Positions 1-8,657 of a stretch of 43,411 nucleotides of DNA are shown here, in pieces. A model generated the notes under the pieces. The model had not been told where the DNA came from. It saw only the letters and a list, made by a program, of their open reading frames with translations, and ran no database searches. Source of the stretch: Nocardioides sp. (GTDB lineage Bacteria > Actinomycetota > Actinomycetes > Propionibacteriales > Nocardioidaceae). A program made the position numbers and the translations under genes. Each line of letters begins with the position of its first letter. The first letter of the stretch is position 1. The stretch is taken from positions 1 through 43,411 of the forward strand of contig NZ_JAOPWY010000004.1 of assembly GCF_025965415.1 (NCBI RefSeq), read 5' to 3'.

Positions 1-1403
1 ACGAGGTAGCCGCCCGAGCCGTTGGGCACGGACTCGCCGGCCTCGTCGACCACGTCCGCCTCGATGCCCGGCATCGGCGTCATCGCCGAGCCCGGCTTGC
101 CGGCGGTCACGCCCGGCAGCGGCGAGATCATGATCTGGCCGGTCTCGGTCTGCCACCAGGTGTCCACGATCGGGCAGCGCTCGCCGCCGATGACCTCGCG
201 GTACCACATGTAGGCCTCGGGGTTGATCGACTCACCCACCGACCCGAGCAGTCGGATCGAGGACAGGTCGAAGCCGTCGGGGATGTCGCGGCCCTGCTTC
301 ATGAACGTCCGGATCGCGGTGGGGGCGGTGTAGAAGATCGTGACGCCGTACTCCTGGACGATCTCCCACCAGCGGCCCTTGTGCGGGGTGTCGGGGGTGC
401 CTTCGTACATCACCTGGGTCGCACCGTTGGCGAGCGGCCCGTAGACCAGGTAGGAGTGGCCGGTCACCCAGCCGACGTCCGCGGTGCACCAGTAGACGTC
501 CGAGTCGGGCTTGTGGTCGAAGACCGTGTGGTGGGTGTACGACGTGCCGGTGAGGTAGCCGCCGGTGGTGTGCAGGATGCCCTTCGGCTTGCCGGTCGTG
601 CCGGAGGTGTACATGACGTAGAGCGGGTGCTCGGAGTCGTGCATCTCGGGCTCGTGCTCGGCCGAGGCGACGTCGACGGCGTCGTGCCACCACACGTCGC
701 GGTCGTCGTGCCACTCGATGTCCTGGCCCGTGCGGCGTACGACGAGGACGTGGCGCACGAGGTCGCCGGTCTTCTCGACGGCTTCGTCGACGGCCGGCTT
801 GAGCGCACTGGCCGCGCCGCGGCGGTAGCCGCCGTCGGACGTGATCACGACGTGGGCCTCGCAGTCGGTGATGCGCGAGGCGAGGGCGTCGGCGGAGAAG
901 CCGCCGAAGACGACGGTGTGCGGGGCGCCGAGGCGGGCGCAGGCGAGCATCGCGACGACGACCTCGGGGATCATCGGCATGTAGATCGCGACCCGGTCGC
1001 CCTTCTTGACGCCGAGGTCGGTGAGCGCGTTGGCCGCCTTCGACACGAGGTCCTTGAGGTCGGCGTAGGTGATGTCGCGGGTGTCGTCCTCGGGCTCGCC
1101 GACCCAGTGGAGGGCGACCTTGTCGCCGTTGCCGGCGTCGACGTGGCGGTCCACGCAGTTGACCGAGGCGTTGAGGGTGCCGCCGACGAACCACTTGGCG
1201 AACGGAGGGTTGGACCAGTCGAGGACCTGGTCCCACTTCTGGCCCCAGTCCAGCCGGTCGGCGGCCTCGGCCCAGAAGGCCTCGCGGTCGGAGTCGGCGC
1301 GGGCGTAGGCCTCCTCCTTCACGTTGGCGTTGGCGGCCAGCTCGGCCGGGGGCTCGAACGTCCGGTCCTCGCGGGACAGGTTGGACAGGGTCTGGTCGGA
1401 CAA
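1..1403 (-). CDS. acs: acetyl-CoA synthetase (AMP-forming), 3' end outside window
   Basis: Activates acetate to acetyl-CoA via acetyl-AMP in the cytoplasm. About 467 N-terminal residues of a family usually near 650 are present; the gene runs off the window start. The ACS N-terminal region is followed by the adenylate-forming core with the P-loop-like motif [10 protein letters not shown] (about residues 264-273) and the conserved DTWWQTETG motif (about 413). The start is TTG at 1403, chosen because GAGGAG lies 6 nt upstream and the family N-terminus ([10 protein letters not shown]) begins there. It lies downstream of the acetate symporter operon on the same strand, so uptake and activation of acetate are adjacent. 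The intergenic gap is filled with repeats, so co-transcription with actP is doubtful. Confidence 0.96.
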   Translation of the reverse strand, partial: MSDQTLSNLSREDRTFEPPAELAANANVKEEAYARADSDREAFWAEAADRLDWGQKWDQVLDWSNPPFAKWFVGGTLNASVNCVDRHVDAGNGDKVALHWVGEPEDDTRDITYADLKDLVSKAANALTDLGVKKGDRVAIYMPMIPEVVVAMLACARLGAPHTVVFGGFSADALASRITDCEAHVVITSDGGYRRGAASALKPAVDEAVEKTGDLVRHVLVVRRTGQDIEWHDDRDVWWHDAVDVASAEHEPEMHDSEHPLYVMYTSGTTGKPKGILHTTGGYLTGTSYTHHTVFDHKPDSDVYWCTADVGWVTGHSYLVYGPLANGATQVMYEGTPDTPHKGRWWEIVQEYGVTIFYTAPTAIRTFMKQGRDIPDGFDLSSIRLLGSVGESINPEAYMWYREVIGGERCPIVDTWWQTETGQIMISPLPGVTAGKPGSAMTPMPGIEADVVDEAGESVPNGSGGYL

Positions 1404-1446
1404 GGCGCTCTCCTCAGGGGTGACTGCAGTTCAAGTTACTCTCGGT

Positions 1447-1655
1447 GCCTCGGTTTCGACACGCTCGCTCCGCTCGCTGCTCAACCAGCGGGCGGAGGTG
1501 CCTCGGTTTCGACACGCTCGCTGCTCAACCAGCGGCCAGGAACCGGGCGGCCGCTCGCTGCTCAACTAGCGGCCAGGAACCCGGCGGCCGCTCTGCTCAA
1601 CCAGCGGCGTGCGGGCCGCTGGTTGAGCAGGGCCGCCAGGCCCGTGTCGAAACCG
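1447..1655. repeat. cluster of interspersed GGTTTCGA...CTCAACCAG repeats
   Basis: At least four copies or partial copies of one element lie between actP and acs: 1452-1490 and 1505-1534 (forward), a truncated copy around 1553-1570, and an inverted one at 1618-1653. A full unit starts GGTTTCGACACGCTCGCT and ends GCTCAACCAGCG, with an internal CGCTCGCT-type tract that varies in length. The same unit recurs at 14580 and 16305, and a diverged form at 26369. No coding sense is seen. Confidence 0.85.
1593..1630. terminator. stem-loop made by two head-to-head repeat copies
   Basis: CTGCTCAACCAGCGGC (1593-1608) pairs perfectly with GCCGCTGGTTGAGCAG (1615-1630) around a 6-nt loop. It lies 44 nt past the stop codon of actP. 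There is no U-tract, but a 16-bp GC-rich hairpin is a plausible terminator or mRNA 3'-end stabiliser in a high-GC actinobacterium. Its formation from an inverted repeat pair is visible; its function is inferred. Confidence 0.45.
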
Positions 1656-1673
1656 AGGTCGATCAGCGCTCGA

Positions 1674-3308
1674 TCAGTGCTGGACGGCCTGTTCGGCGCC
1701 CGCGCCGGTGAGGGCGCGGACCTCGAGCTCGGTGTAGCGCTCCTGCGCCGACGGCTCCTTCGACGTGATGCTGCCGATGTAGCCGAGGAGGAAGCCCAGC
1801 GGGATCGAGACGATGCCGGGGTTCTCCAGCGGGAACCAGGAGATGTCGATGCTGGTCGGCAGCAGGGACAGGTTCTTGCCGGTGACCGCGTCGACGCCCT
1901 TGCCGCTGACGATCGGGCTGAAGATCACTAGGCCGACGGACGAGATGAGGCCGCCGTAGATGCTCCAGAGCGCTCCGCGGGTGTTGAAACCGCGCCAGAA
2001 CATGTTGTAGATGATCGCCGGCAGGTTCGCCGACGCCGCGACCGCGAAGGCCAGGGCCACGAGGAACGCGATGTTGAGCTTCTGTGCCGGGATGGCCAGC
2101 ACGATCGCGATGAGTCCGATGACACCTGCGGCGATCCGGGACACCCGGATCTCCTCGGCCTCGGTCGCCTCGCCGTTGCGGAAGACCGAGTTGTAGAGGT
2201 CGTGCGCCACCGACACCGACGAGGTCAGGGTCAGCCCGGCCACCACGGCCAGGATGGTCGCGAACGCGACCGCCGCGATCAGGGCCAGCAGCACGGCGCC
2301 CCCGGTGGAACCTGGGCCACCTCCGACGGCTTCCGCCAGGAGCGGGGAGGCCAGGTTGCCGCCGGACGCGGCGACCTCGGCGTAGGCGTCCTTGTCGAGC
2401 AGGGCCGCGGCACCGAAGCCGAGGACCAGCGTGAAGAGGTAGAACGCGCCGATCAGGCCGATCGCCCACAGCACCGACTTGCGCGCGTCACGCGAGGTCG
2501 GCGTCGTGTAGAAGCGGATCAGGATGTGTGGCAGGCCGGCCGTGCCGAGCACGAGGGCGATGCCGAGCGAGATGAGGTCGATCTTCGACGTCGTGCTGAC
2601 GCCGTACTTCAGCCCGGGCTCCAGGAAGGCGTTGCCCTTGCCGCTGTTGGTGGCGGCCGTGCCGAGCAGCTCGGAGAGGTTGAAGCCGAACTTCGCCAGC
2701 ACCAGCACGACGATCAGCGCGGAGCCGGCCATCAGGAGGACCGCCTTGACGATCTGCACCCAGGTCGTGCCCTTCATGCCGCCGACGGTGACGTAGAAGA
2801 TCATCAGCGCACCGACGAAGAAGATGGTCAGGTTCTTGATGCCCTCGCTGGTGACGCCGAGCAGCAGCGCGACGAGCGCGCCCGCGCCGACCATCTGGGC
2901 GAGGAGGTAGAAGATCGAGACGACCACGGTCGAGGTGGCGGCCGCCATCCGCACGGGCTTCTGCTTCATCCGGTAGGCGAGCTGGTCGGCCATCGTGTAG
3001 CGGCCGGAGTTGCGCAGCACCTCGGCGACGAGCAGCAGGGCGACGAGCCACGCCACGAGGAAGCCGATCGAGTAGAGAAAGCCGTCGTAGCCCGACAGTG
3101 CGATCGCGCCGGAGATGCCGAGGAACGACGCCGCCGACATGTAGTCGCCGCCGATGGCGAGACCGTTCTGCAGGGGCGAGAAGTTGCGTCCGCCGGCGTA
3201 GTGGTCGGCTGCGCCGGACGAGGTGCGGCTGGCCCAGATGGTGATGCCGACCGTCAGGGCGACGACGCCCAGGAAGAGCGCGGTCGTGAGCAGCTGGTGA
3301 CCTTCCAT
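1674..3308 (-). CDS. actP: cation/acetate symporter, sodium:solute symporter family
   Basis: Membrane symporter of the SSS family (TC 2.A.21), expected to import acetate and similar monocarboxylates with a cation. The 544-aa product has about 13 hydrophobic segments. The family signature GGDYMSAASFLGISG (about residues 53-67) and the conserved GGMKGTTWVQIVKA segment are visible. The start ATG is 1 nt after the stop of the upstream DUF485 gene, the usual yjcH-actP arrangement. Adjacent acs supports acetate as substrate. Substrate identity is inferred from family and neighbours; pyruvate or propionate are alternatives. Confidence 0.93.
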   Translation of the reverse strand: MEGHQLLTTALFLGVVALTVGITIWASRTSSGAADHYAGGRNFSPLQNGLAIGGDYMSAASFLGISGAIALSGYDGFLYSIGFLVAWLVALLLVAEVLRNSGRYTMADQLAYRMKQKPVRMAAATSTVVVSIFYLLAQMVGAGALVALLLGVTSEGIKNLTIFFVGALMIFYVTVGGMKGTTWVQIVKAVLLMAGSALIVVLVLAKFGFNLSELLGTAATNSGKGNAFLEPGLKYGVSTTSKIDLISLGIALVLGTAGLPHILIRFYTTPTSRDARKSVLWAIGLIGAFYLFTLVLGFGAAALLDKDAYAEVAASGGNLASPLLAEAVGGGPGSTGGAVLLALIAAVAFATILAVVAGLTLTSSVSVAHDLYNSVFRNGEATEAEEIRVSRIAAGVIGLIAIVLAIPAQKLNIAFLVALAFAVAASANLPAIIYNMFWRGFNTRGALWSIYGGLISSVGLVIFSPIVSGKGVDAVTGKNLSLLPTSIDISWFPLENPGIVSIPLGFLLGYIGSITSKEPSAQERYTELEVRALTGAGAEQAVQH

Positions 3309-3309
3309 G

Positions 3310-3678
3310 TCAGTGCACTCCCTTGTCGGTGCGCCCGTCGAGGGTGCGGTGGTAGTCCTCGGTGAGCTGGCGTGCGAGCGGGTCGAGGTTGGCGTTGGAG
3401 TAGCGGGCGTAGACGAACGCGAGCAGGAACGTCGTCAGGAACTGCAGCAGGCCCCAGACCAGGGCGATGTTGATGTTGCCGACGAGATTGGTGCTCATGA
3501 AGTCGTGGGCGAACATCGACGCCAGGACGTAGAGGCCGTACCAGGTCAGGAAGGCGGCCGTGGCCGGGATGACGAAGCGGCGGTAGCGATGGCGCAGCTC
3601 CGTGAACTCGGGCCGGGCTGCCAACTCGTCGTAGACGGGGTCGTGGCGCGCGGCCTGGTCGTGGGCATCAGGTGTCAC
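3310..3678 (-). CDS. DUF485 small membrane protein, symporter partner (YjcH-like)
   Basis: A 122-aa DUF485 protein with a charged N-terminus (DPVYDELAARPEF) and two transmembrane helices, roughly residues 40-66 and 78-104. The family almost always precedes an SSS acetate symporter gene, as here, with one base between stop and next start. Its biochemical role is unknown; it probably assists or regulates the transporter. It is the first gene of the operon, with CRP-like boxes 32-62 nt upstream of its start. Confidence 0.9.
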   Translation of the reverse strand: MTPDAHDQAARHDPVYDELAARPEFTELRHRYRRFVIPATAAFLTWYGLYVLASMFAHDFMSTNLVGNINIALVWGLLQFLTTFLLAFVYARYSNANLDPLARQLTEDYHRTLDGRTDKGVH

Positions 3679-3709
3679 GGCAGGGTCCTTCCGGGCGGGG
3701 CCACCGAGG

Positions 3710-3740
3710 TGTGACCGCTGTCACCGTGACACCGCTCACA
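3710..3740. promoter_or_regulatory. two tandem CRP/GlxR-like boxes upstream of the DUF485-actP operon
   Basis: TGTGA-N6-TCACC (3710-3725) and CGTGA-N6-TCACA (3725-3740) each differ by one base from the CRP/GlxR consensus TGTGA-N6-TCACA and share one base. They lie 32-62 nt upstream of the DUF485 start. CRP-family control of acetate genes is established in actinobacteria; binding here is inferred. Confidence 0.5.
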
Positions 3741-3844
3741 TCACGCCGGGGAGTGGCGTGCGCACGCCGGTCTGTCGGTGGGCGCGGTCGCGCGCTCAGC
3801 GGTCGGTGCCGTACGACGAGCGGTCCACCTGACAGGCTTCGCCG

Positions 3845-4516
3845 GTGACCGACACCAGCTCCCGCCGCGACGCCGCCCGCACCCTGGCGATCGCGTGGAC
3901 GCTCCTCCTTCTCGGCGTGCTCACCGTGGGGTGGCTGATCACCCACCCGCTGGAGTCGGTCGTGGACCCCTGGGACGACAGCGTCGAGCGGTGGATCGCG
4001 GAGCGTCGTACGCCTGGCCTCGACCTCGCCGCGTCCATCGGCAGCCACGTCGCCGACACGGTCGTAGGCGTCGCCGTGGCGGTCGTCGTCGCCCTCGTCG
4101 CCTGGCGGCGGCAGCACTCGCGGCGACCGCTCGTCTACTACTCCCTGCTCGTCGGCGGCACCCTCGTGCTCTACCTCGTGGTCACGCACCTCATCACCCG
4201 CGACCGCCCGCCGGTGGAGATCCTCGACCCCGGGCTGGTCCCCGACCACAGCTTCCCGTCGGGCCACGTGGCCACAGCGATCGTGGTCTACTGCGCCACC
4301 GCGGTCCACCTCGCGCGCACCGTGCCCGGCGCGCGGCGCTGGGTGTGGCCGCTCTACCTCGTCCCGCTGGTCGTCATCCCCTCGCGGCTCTACCAGGGGG
4401 CGCACCACCCGACCGACGTGCTGACCAGTCTCGTCTTCGCCCCGCTCTGGGTCGCGGCCGTCGCCCACGTGGTGCTGCGGCGGAGTGATGAGTCGGGTGA
4501 CAGGGTGGAGCCATGA
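3845..4516 (+). CDS. PAP2-family membrane phosphatase
   Basis: Integral membrane acid phosphatase of the PAP2 type (223 aa, about six hydrophobic segments). Motif 2 is PSGH in SFPSGHVAT; motif 3 (SRX5HX3D) is SRLYQGAHHPTD; motif 1 is represented by THLITRDRP, which keeps the terminal RP but shows Thr at the usual Lys position. Likely substrates are lipid phosphates such as undecaprenyl pyrophosphate or phosphatidic acid. GTG is the start. The stop overlaps the next gene's ATG (ATGA), so the two are probably translated together. The exact substrate cannot be told. Confidence 0.88.
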   Translation: MTDTSSRRDAARTLAIAWTLLLLGVLTVGWLITHPLESVVDPWDDSVERWIAERRTPGLDLAASIGSHVADTVVGVAVAVVVALVAWRRQHSRRPLVYYSLLVGGTLVLYLVVTHLITRDRPPVEILDPGLVPDHSFPSGHVATAIVVYCATAVHLARTVPGARRWVWPLYLVPLVVIPSRLYQGAHHPTDVLTSLVFAPLWVAAVAHVVLRRSDESGDRVEP

Positions 4517-5409
4517 CTTCTCCCATCGTCGTCGTGACCGGAGCCAACGGACTCGTGGGCAGCCACGTCGTGGCCGCACTGGGCGAGCGCGGGGCGACCG
4601 TGCGCGCCGTCGTACGTCGTGTCGGCACCGCACCGACCGCGGCGGGCGTCGAGGAGCACGTCGGCGACTTCGGTGACCCGGCCTTCGCCGACGCGGTGGT
4701 CGCCGGCGCCGACGCGCTGGTGACGACCGTGCACCCCCTCGGCAGCGACCGCGACAGCCAGCGCCGGGTCGGGCTCGACGGGACCCTCGTGATCGCGGAG
4801 GCCGCAGTGGCGGCGGGCGTGCCGCTCCTCGTGCACGTCTCGACGGCCGCGGTCTACGACCGCAGCCCCGACCGGGGCGACATCACCGAGGACTCCGAGC
4901 TGGTGGGCGACGACGGCAACGACTACGCCGTCGTCAAGCGCGACGTCGACGCCGCACTGGCCCGGCTGGGAGGTACGACGCGGGTGCTGCTGCGACCGCC
5001 CGCGATCCTCGGCGCAGGCGACTCGTCGGTCTGGAACACCGTCCAGCCCGCCGCGATCCGCGACGACGAGTCCCGTCGCCACGCGATCCCCGACCAATCG
5101 TTCGCCTGGGTGCACGTCGACGACCTCGCGACGATCGCCGCGGACCTGGCGACCGGGGCCATCGCCGTCTCGGGCGACGCCTCGGTCGGTCCGGTGGTGG
5201 GCGGCTGCACCCCCGTCAACGTGGCGAGCGGCCCGGCCACCCAGCGCGACTACCTCGGTGCCGTCACCTCGGCGCTGGGCGTCGAGCCAACGTGGGACGA
5301 GGGGGAGGCGTGGACCGGTCGGATCGTCGCCGACCGCGCGCGGGGCTGGGGCTGGACGCCGCAGGTGTCCCTCGACGACGCGCTGGTCGAGCTGAGGGCC
5401 GGCCTCTGA
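4513..5409 (+). CDS. NAD(P)-dependent epimerase/dehydratase (extended SDR)
   Basis: A 298-aa Rossmann protein. The N-terminal TGANGLVGSHV matches the extended-SDR GxxGxxG dinucleotide motif, and DYAVVKRD contains the catalytic YxxxK. A Ser/Thr-rich strand (VHVSTAAVYD) supplies the third catalytic position. Related proteins act as nucleoside-diphosphate-sugar epimerases or reductases; the substrate is not evident. It overlaps the PAP2 gene by 4 nt and converges with the GNAT gene 1 nt downstream. Confidence 0.9.
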   Translation: MTSPIVVVTGANGLVGSHVVAALGERGATVRAVVRRVGTAPTAAGVEEHVGDFGDPAFADAVVAGADALVTTVHPLGSDRDSQRRVGLDGTLVIAEAAVAAGVPLLVHVSTAAVYDRSPDRGDITEDSELVGDDGNDYAVVKRDVDAALARLGGTTRVLLRPPAILGAGDSSVWNTVQPAAIRDDESRRHAIPDQSFAWVHVDDLATIAADLATGAIAVSGDASVGPVVGGCTPVNVASGPATQRDYLGAVTSALGVEPTWDEGEAWTGRIVADRARGWGWTPQVSLDDALVELRAGL

Positions 5410-5410
5410 G

Positions 5411-5836
5411 TCACGGACCCGGCGGCACCCGGATCATCCACATGCCCGGGTCGGGCAGCGGCTCGAAACCGACTCGCTCGTAGACCTCGTGGGCGTCACG
5501 GGTGGCGAGGACGATGCGTCCGATGCCCATCGGCTCGAGGTCGGCGATGGCCGCCTCGACGAGCCGGTTGCCCAGGCCCCGGCCGCGGTGGTCGGGGTCG
5601 ACGTACACGTCGCAGAGCCAGGCGAAGTTGGCCCGGTCGGTGAGGACGCGGGCGTACGCCACCTGCTGCCCGTCGCCGGTGAAGGCGGCGAAGTTGAGCG
5701 AGTTCGCGGCCGCCGTCCCGACCTTGTCGCGGCTGCGGCCCATCGCCCAGTAGGCGTCGGTGCTGAGCCAGCGGTGGACCAGGTCGAGGTCCATGTCGGC
5801 GAGGTCGGTGCGGATGACGTAGTCGTCGCTGCTCAT
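5411..5836 (-). CDS. GNAT-family N-acetyltransferase
   Basis: A 141-aa GNAT protein. The acetyl-CoA loop is VDPDHRGRGLGNRLVEAAI (motif A R/QxxGxG/A as RGRGLG), and the C-terminal strand ends YERVGFEPLPDPGMWMIR, typical of the subgroup related to MSMEG-type amine acetyltransferases. The start ATG overlaps the stop of soxR (ATGA), so it is translationally coupled to the redox regulator and may belong to its regulon. The acceptor substrate is unknown. Confidence 0.9.
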   Translation of the reverse strand: MSSDDYVIRTDLADMDLDLVHRWLSTDAYWAMGRSRDKVGTAAANSLNFAAFTGDGQQVAYARVLTDRANFAWLCDVYVDPDHRGRGLGNRLVEAAIADLEPMGIGRIVLATRDAHEVYERVGFEPLPDPGMWMIRVPPGP

Positions 5837-6312
5837 GCGGGAGTCCTCCGGGTGGGGTGGGGCCGCCGCAGCGAGTCGGGCAGCAACCGCGCGCCCGAGC
5901 CGCGCTCGGCATAGACGTCGTCGGGGTTGGAGAAGGCGCAGCTGCGCAGGCTCAGGCACCCGCATCCTATGCAGCCGTCGAGGCCGCCCTTGAGGCGCTG
6001 CAGTGCGGCGATCTGCTCGTCCAGCCGCGTGCGCCAGTGCTGGGAGATGCGCTGCCAGTCGGCCTTGGTCGGGTTGCGGTTGCCCGGCAGCCGGGCGAGC
6101 TCGTCGCGGATCTCCTCGATGGTCAGCCCGACGTTGGACGCCGCCCGGATGAAGGCCAGCCGGCGCAGCACGTTGCGCTCGAAGCGTCGCTGCCCACCAC
6201 CGGAGCGGTGCGCCTCGATCAGGCCCTCCGCCTCGTAGTAGCGGATCGCCGACGCGGCGAAGCCGCTGCGCCGGGCGATCTCGCCCATCGGCAGCAGATC
6301 TCGCGCATCCAT
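5833..6312 (-). CDS. soxR: redox-sensitive MerR-family activator SoxR
   Basis: A 159-aa MerR-family regulator. The N-terminal winged HTH (GEIARRSGFAASAIRYYEAEG) is followed by the dimerisation helix and the SoxR [2Fe-2S] cluster motif CIGCGCLSLRSC, with cysteines 114, 117, 119 and 125 (C-x2-C-x-C-x5-C). Oxidation of that cluster by redox-active compounds activates target promoters in known SoxR proteins. AAGGAG lies 9 nt before the ATG. It is divergent from the SDR/QueA-like pair across a palindromic operator and coupled to a GNAT gene downstream. Confidence 0.95.
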   Translation of the reverse strand: MDARDLLPMGEIARRSGFAASAIRYYEAEGLIEAHRSGGGQRRFERNVLRRLAFIRAASNVGLTIEEIRDELARLPGNRNPTKADWQRISQHWRTRLDEQIAALQRLKGGLDGCIGCGCLSLRSCAFSNPDDVYAERGSGARLLPDSLRRPHPTRRTPA

Positions 6313-6331
6313 CTCGCTTCACTCCTTGATC

Positions 6332-6351
6332 TCAAGTTCACTTTAACTTGA
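6332..6351. promoter_or_regulatory. palindromic operator between soxR and the SDR gene (SoxR-box-like)
   Basis: TCAAGTT (6332-6338) and AACTTGA (6345-6351) form a perfect inverted repeat around 6 nt in the divergent soxR/SDR region. The arms are the CAAGTT/AACTTG half-sites of the classical SoxR box, but with a wider centre than in E. coli soxS. Binding by SoxR is inferred. Confidence 0.6.
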
Positions 6352-6362
6352 ACCATGGAGTC

Positions 6363-7058
6363 ATGACAACGAAGACGACAGAACGGGTGGCGCTCGTCAC
6401 CGGGGGATCGGCCGGCCTGGGGCTGGCGCTGACCAGGGCGCTGGCGGAGCGGGGATGGCGGGTCATCACCGACGGCCGTGGCGCAGGGAGGTTCAAGGAG
6501 GCGGAGCTCCCCGACGGCGTGACCGTCCTCGTCGGTGACCTCACCGACGCCGAGCACCGCGACCGCCTGCTCGCGGAGGTGACGGCGCACGGCCGGCTCG
6601 ACCTGCTGGTCCACAACGCCAGCACTCTCGGCCCGCTGCCGATGCGCCCGCTCGCGGAGGTGGACGTCGCCGACCTCCAGCAGGTGTGGCGCACCAACGT
6701 CGGTGGCCCGCTGGTCCTCACCTCGACGCTGCTCCCGTGGCTGCGCACCGCCGACGGGGTGCTCCTCTCGATCAGCTCCGACGCCGCGGTCAACCACTAC
6801 GAGGGCTGGGGCCTCTACGGCGCCAGCAAGGCCGCGCTCGACCACCTGACGCTGACCTGTGCCGCGGAGACCGGCCTGACGGCGTACGCCGTGGACCCCG
6901 GCGACATGCGCACCGCGATGCACCAGGACGCCTTCCCCGGCGAGGACATCTCCGACCGACCGCTGCCCGAGACCGTGGTGCCGCGACTGCTCGCGCTGCT
7001 CGACGCCCGGCCAGGGTCGGGTCGCTACCGGGCCGCAGACGTAGGAGGGGAGGCGTGA
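6363..7058 (+). CDS. short-chain dehydrogenase/reductase
   Basis: Classical SDR of 231 aa from ATG 6363. TGGSAGLG (residues 13-20) is the cofactor-binding TGxxxGxG, NAST resembles the NNAG motif (HNAST), and LYGASKAALD contains the catalytic YxxxK. The substrate is unknown. A TTG start 15 nt further upstream is possible, but ATG 6363 fits the family N-terminus. The stop overlaps the next gene's ATG by one base. The position opposite soxR suggests redox-responsive expression. Confidence 0.9.
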   Translation: MTTKTTERVALVTGGSAGLGLALTRALAERGWRVITDGRGAGRFKEAELPDGVTVLVGDLTDAEHRDRLLAEVTAHGRLDLLVHNASTLGPLPMRPLAEVDVADLQQVWRTNVGGPLVLTSTLLPWLRTADGVLLSISSDAAVNHYEGWGLYGASKAALDHLTLTCAAETGLTAYAVDPGDMRTAMHQDAFPGEDISDRPLPETVVPRLLALLDARPGSGRYRAADVGGEA

Positions 7059-8110
7059 TGGCCGTGCTGATCGAGACCCCGCGCACCAGGTTCACCGCGT
7101 CGGCGTTCGCCCCGCAGCCCGCGGAGGAGCGCGGTGTGGCGCGCGACGAGGTCCGGCTGCTGGTCGCGACCCCGGACGGGCTGTCGCACGGTCGGTTCCG
7201 CGACCTCCCGGACCACCTGCGCGCGGGCGACGTGCTCGTCGTGAACACGTCCGCCACCGTGCCCGGCGAGATCGACGCCTCGCTCGACGGCCGGCCGGTC
7301 GTCGTCCACGTGGCCCACCGCCTCGACTCGGGCGACCGCGTCGTCGAGCTGCGTACGGCGCCCGACGCCGCGCGTGCCCTCCTCGACGCCGCCGCGGGCG
7401 ACAGCGTGCAGGTCGGTGACGTCCGGCTGACGCTGCGCTCACCGTGGCCGGGCGACGAGGCGTCCTCGCCGACCGGGTCCGGCAACCGGCTCTGGCGCGC
7501 GTCGGTCCGCGGTGACCTGGACCGCCAGCTCGCCTGGAACGGACGGCCGATCGCCTACGGCTACCTCGACCGCCGCTATCCGCTCGCCAGCTACCAGACG
7601 GTCTTCGGCACCCGCCCCGGCAGCGCCGAGATGGCCTCTGCCGGACGGCCGTTCACCGAGTCGCTGGTGACGCGGCTGGCGACATCCGGCGTCCTCTTCG
7701 CTCCGGTCACGCTGCACACGGGGGTCTCCTCACAGGAGGCCGGCGAGGCGCCGGGACCCGAGTGGTTCGAGGTGCCCGCGGAGTCGGCCCGGCTGGTGTC
7801 CGCCGCGCGCTCGTGGGGCGGACGGGTGATCGCGGGGGGCACCACCGCCACCCGCGCGATCGAGTCCGCCGTCGTCGACGGGCGGGTCGAGGCGGCGGCG
7901 GGCTGGAGCGCGCGCGTGATCACTCCTGCCGACCCGCCACGTGTCGTCGACGGCCTCGTCACCGGCTGGCACGACCCCCTCGCCTCGCACCTGCTGCTGG
8001 TCGAGGCGGTGGCCGGCGAGCGCCTCACGCAGGCGGCGTACGACGCGGCCGTCGCGGAGAGCTATCTCTGGCACGAGTTCGGTGACTCGGCGCTTCTGCT
8101 GCGTCGCTGA
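7058..8110 (+). CDS. QueA-like S-adenosylmethionine:tRNA ribosyltransferase-isomerase paralogue
   Basis: A 350-aa QueA-family protein. Characteristic segments are [16 protein letters not shown], the [18 protein letters not shown] region, TLHTGVSS and [10 protein letters not shown]. In true QueA the SAM ribosyl moiety is transferred to preQ1-tRNA to make epoxyqueuosine. No other queuosine gene is in the window, and QueA-like paralogues in actinobacteria often stand alone, so the substrate may differ. AGGAGGGGAGG precedes the ATG, which overlaps the SDR stop. Confidence 0.85.
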   Translation: MAVLIETPRTRFTASAFAPQPAEERGVARDEVRLLVATPDGLSHGRFRDLPDHLRAGDVLVVNTSATVPGEIDASLDGRPVVVHVAHRLDSGDRVVELRTAPDAARALLDAAAGDSVQVGDVRLTLRSPWPGDEASSPTGSGNRLWRASVRGDLDRQLAWNGRPIAYGYLDRRYPLASYQTVFGTRPGSAEMASAGRPFTESLVTRLATSGVLFAPVTLHTGVSSQEAGEAPGPEWFEVPAESARLVSAARSWGGRVIAGGTTATRAIESAVVDGRVEAAAGWSARVITPADPPRVVDGLVTGWHDPLASHLLLVEAVAGERLTQAAYDAAVAESYLWHEFGDSALLLRR

Positions 8111-8120
8111 GGCGGCGAAG

Positions 8121-8149
8121 CCGACAACCGGAGGCCGATGCCCTACGAT
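8121..8149 (+). promoter_or_regulatory. probable promoter of the cold-shock gene
   Basis: CCGACA (8121-8126), a 17-nt spacer and TACGAT (8144-8149) make a good actinobacterial -35/-10 pair. Transcription would start near 8156, giving a leader of about 150 nt, as is usual for csp mRNAs. Confidence 0.55.
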
Positions 8150-8155
8150 GGGGGT

Positions 8156-8309
8156 TGTTGAAGGGACGGCTCCCGAGCCGTCCTGGCCGCACACATGTGC
8201 GGCTCGTATCTCGTACTCCTGGTTTTCGGTTCGCTGGACATCAGAAACGCATGGATGTCTTCAGCGGTTCAGGGGCAGACAGCCCCGACACGAAACAAAG
8301 GAAATCATC
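8156..8309 (+). other. structured 5' leader of the csp mRNA
   Basis: No ORF with support is seen. Two tandem hairpins occur: GGACGGCTC (8164-8172) with GAGCCGTCC (8175-8183), and GCCGCACA (8186-8193) with TGTGCGGC (8196-8203). The rest is comparatively A-rich up to the AAAGGAAA Shine-Dalgarno region at about 8297-8304. Cold-shock leaders act as RNA thermoswitches in other bacteria; a similar role here is inferred. The first hairpin could also terminate the queA-like transcript. Confidence 0.45.
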
Positions 8310-8513
8310 ATGGCTTCAGGCACCGTCAAGTGGTTCAACGCCGAGAAGGGCTTCGGCTTCATCGCCCAGGACGGCGGCGGCGAGGACGTGTTCGTCCACT
8401 TCTCCGCGATCCAGTCCGGCGGCTACAAGTCGCTCGACGAGAACCAGAAGGTCGAGTTCGACCTCGCCCAGGGCCCCAAGGGTCCCCAGGCCGAGAACGT
8501 TCGCGTTTCCTGA
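8310..8513 (+). CDS. cold-shock protein, CspA family
   Basis: A 67-aa single cold-shock domain. RNP1 is KGFGFIAQ and RNP2 is VFVHFSAI; it starts [13 protein letters not shown]. It binds single-stranded nucleic acid and acts as an RNA chaperone. The length is the family's normal length. An A-rich Shine-Dalgarno (AAAGGAAA) precedes the ATG. It has its own promoter, a long leader and a strong terminator, so it is monocistronic. Confidence 0.97.
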   Translation: MASGTVKWFNAEKGFGFIAQDGGGEDVFVHFSAIQSGGYKSLDENQKVEFDLAQGPKGPQAENVRVS

Positions 8514-8525
8514 TCTCACCACGTT

Positions 8526-8558
8526 GAGCCCCGACCGCCTGGCGGTCGGGGCTCTTCT
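8526..8558 (+). terminator. rho-independent terminator of csp
   Basis: GAGCCCCGACCGCC (8526-8539) pairs with GGCGGTCGGGGCTC (8541-8554), followed by TTCT. The effective stem is about 13 bp with a tight loop. It starts 12 nt after the csp stop codon. Confidence 0.85.
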
Positions 8559-8657
8559 GCGTCCGGAGGTCCTGCCACGAAGGTGTGTGCGAACTCCATG
8601 GTCAGTGCGGCACATCTCGTCCTAGAGTGACTGGTGAGCCCGTGGGAGGGGGGCACG

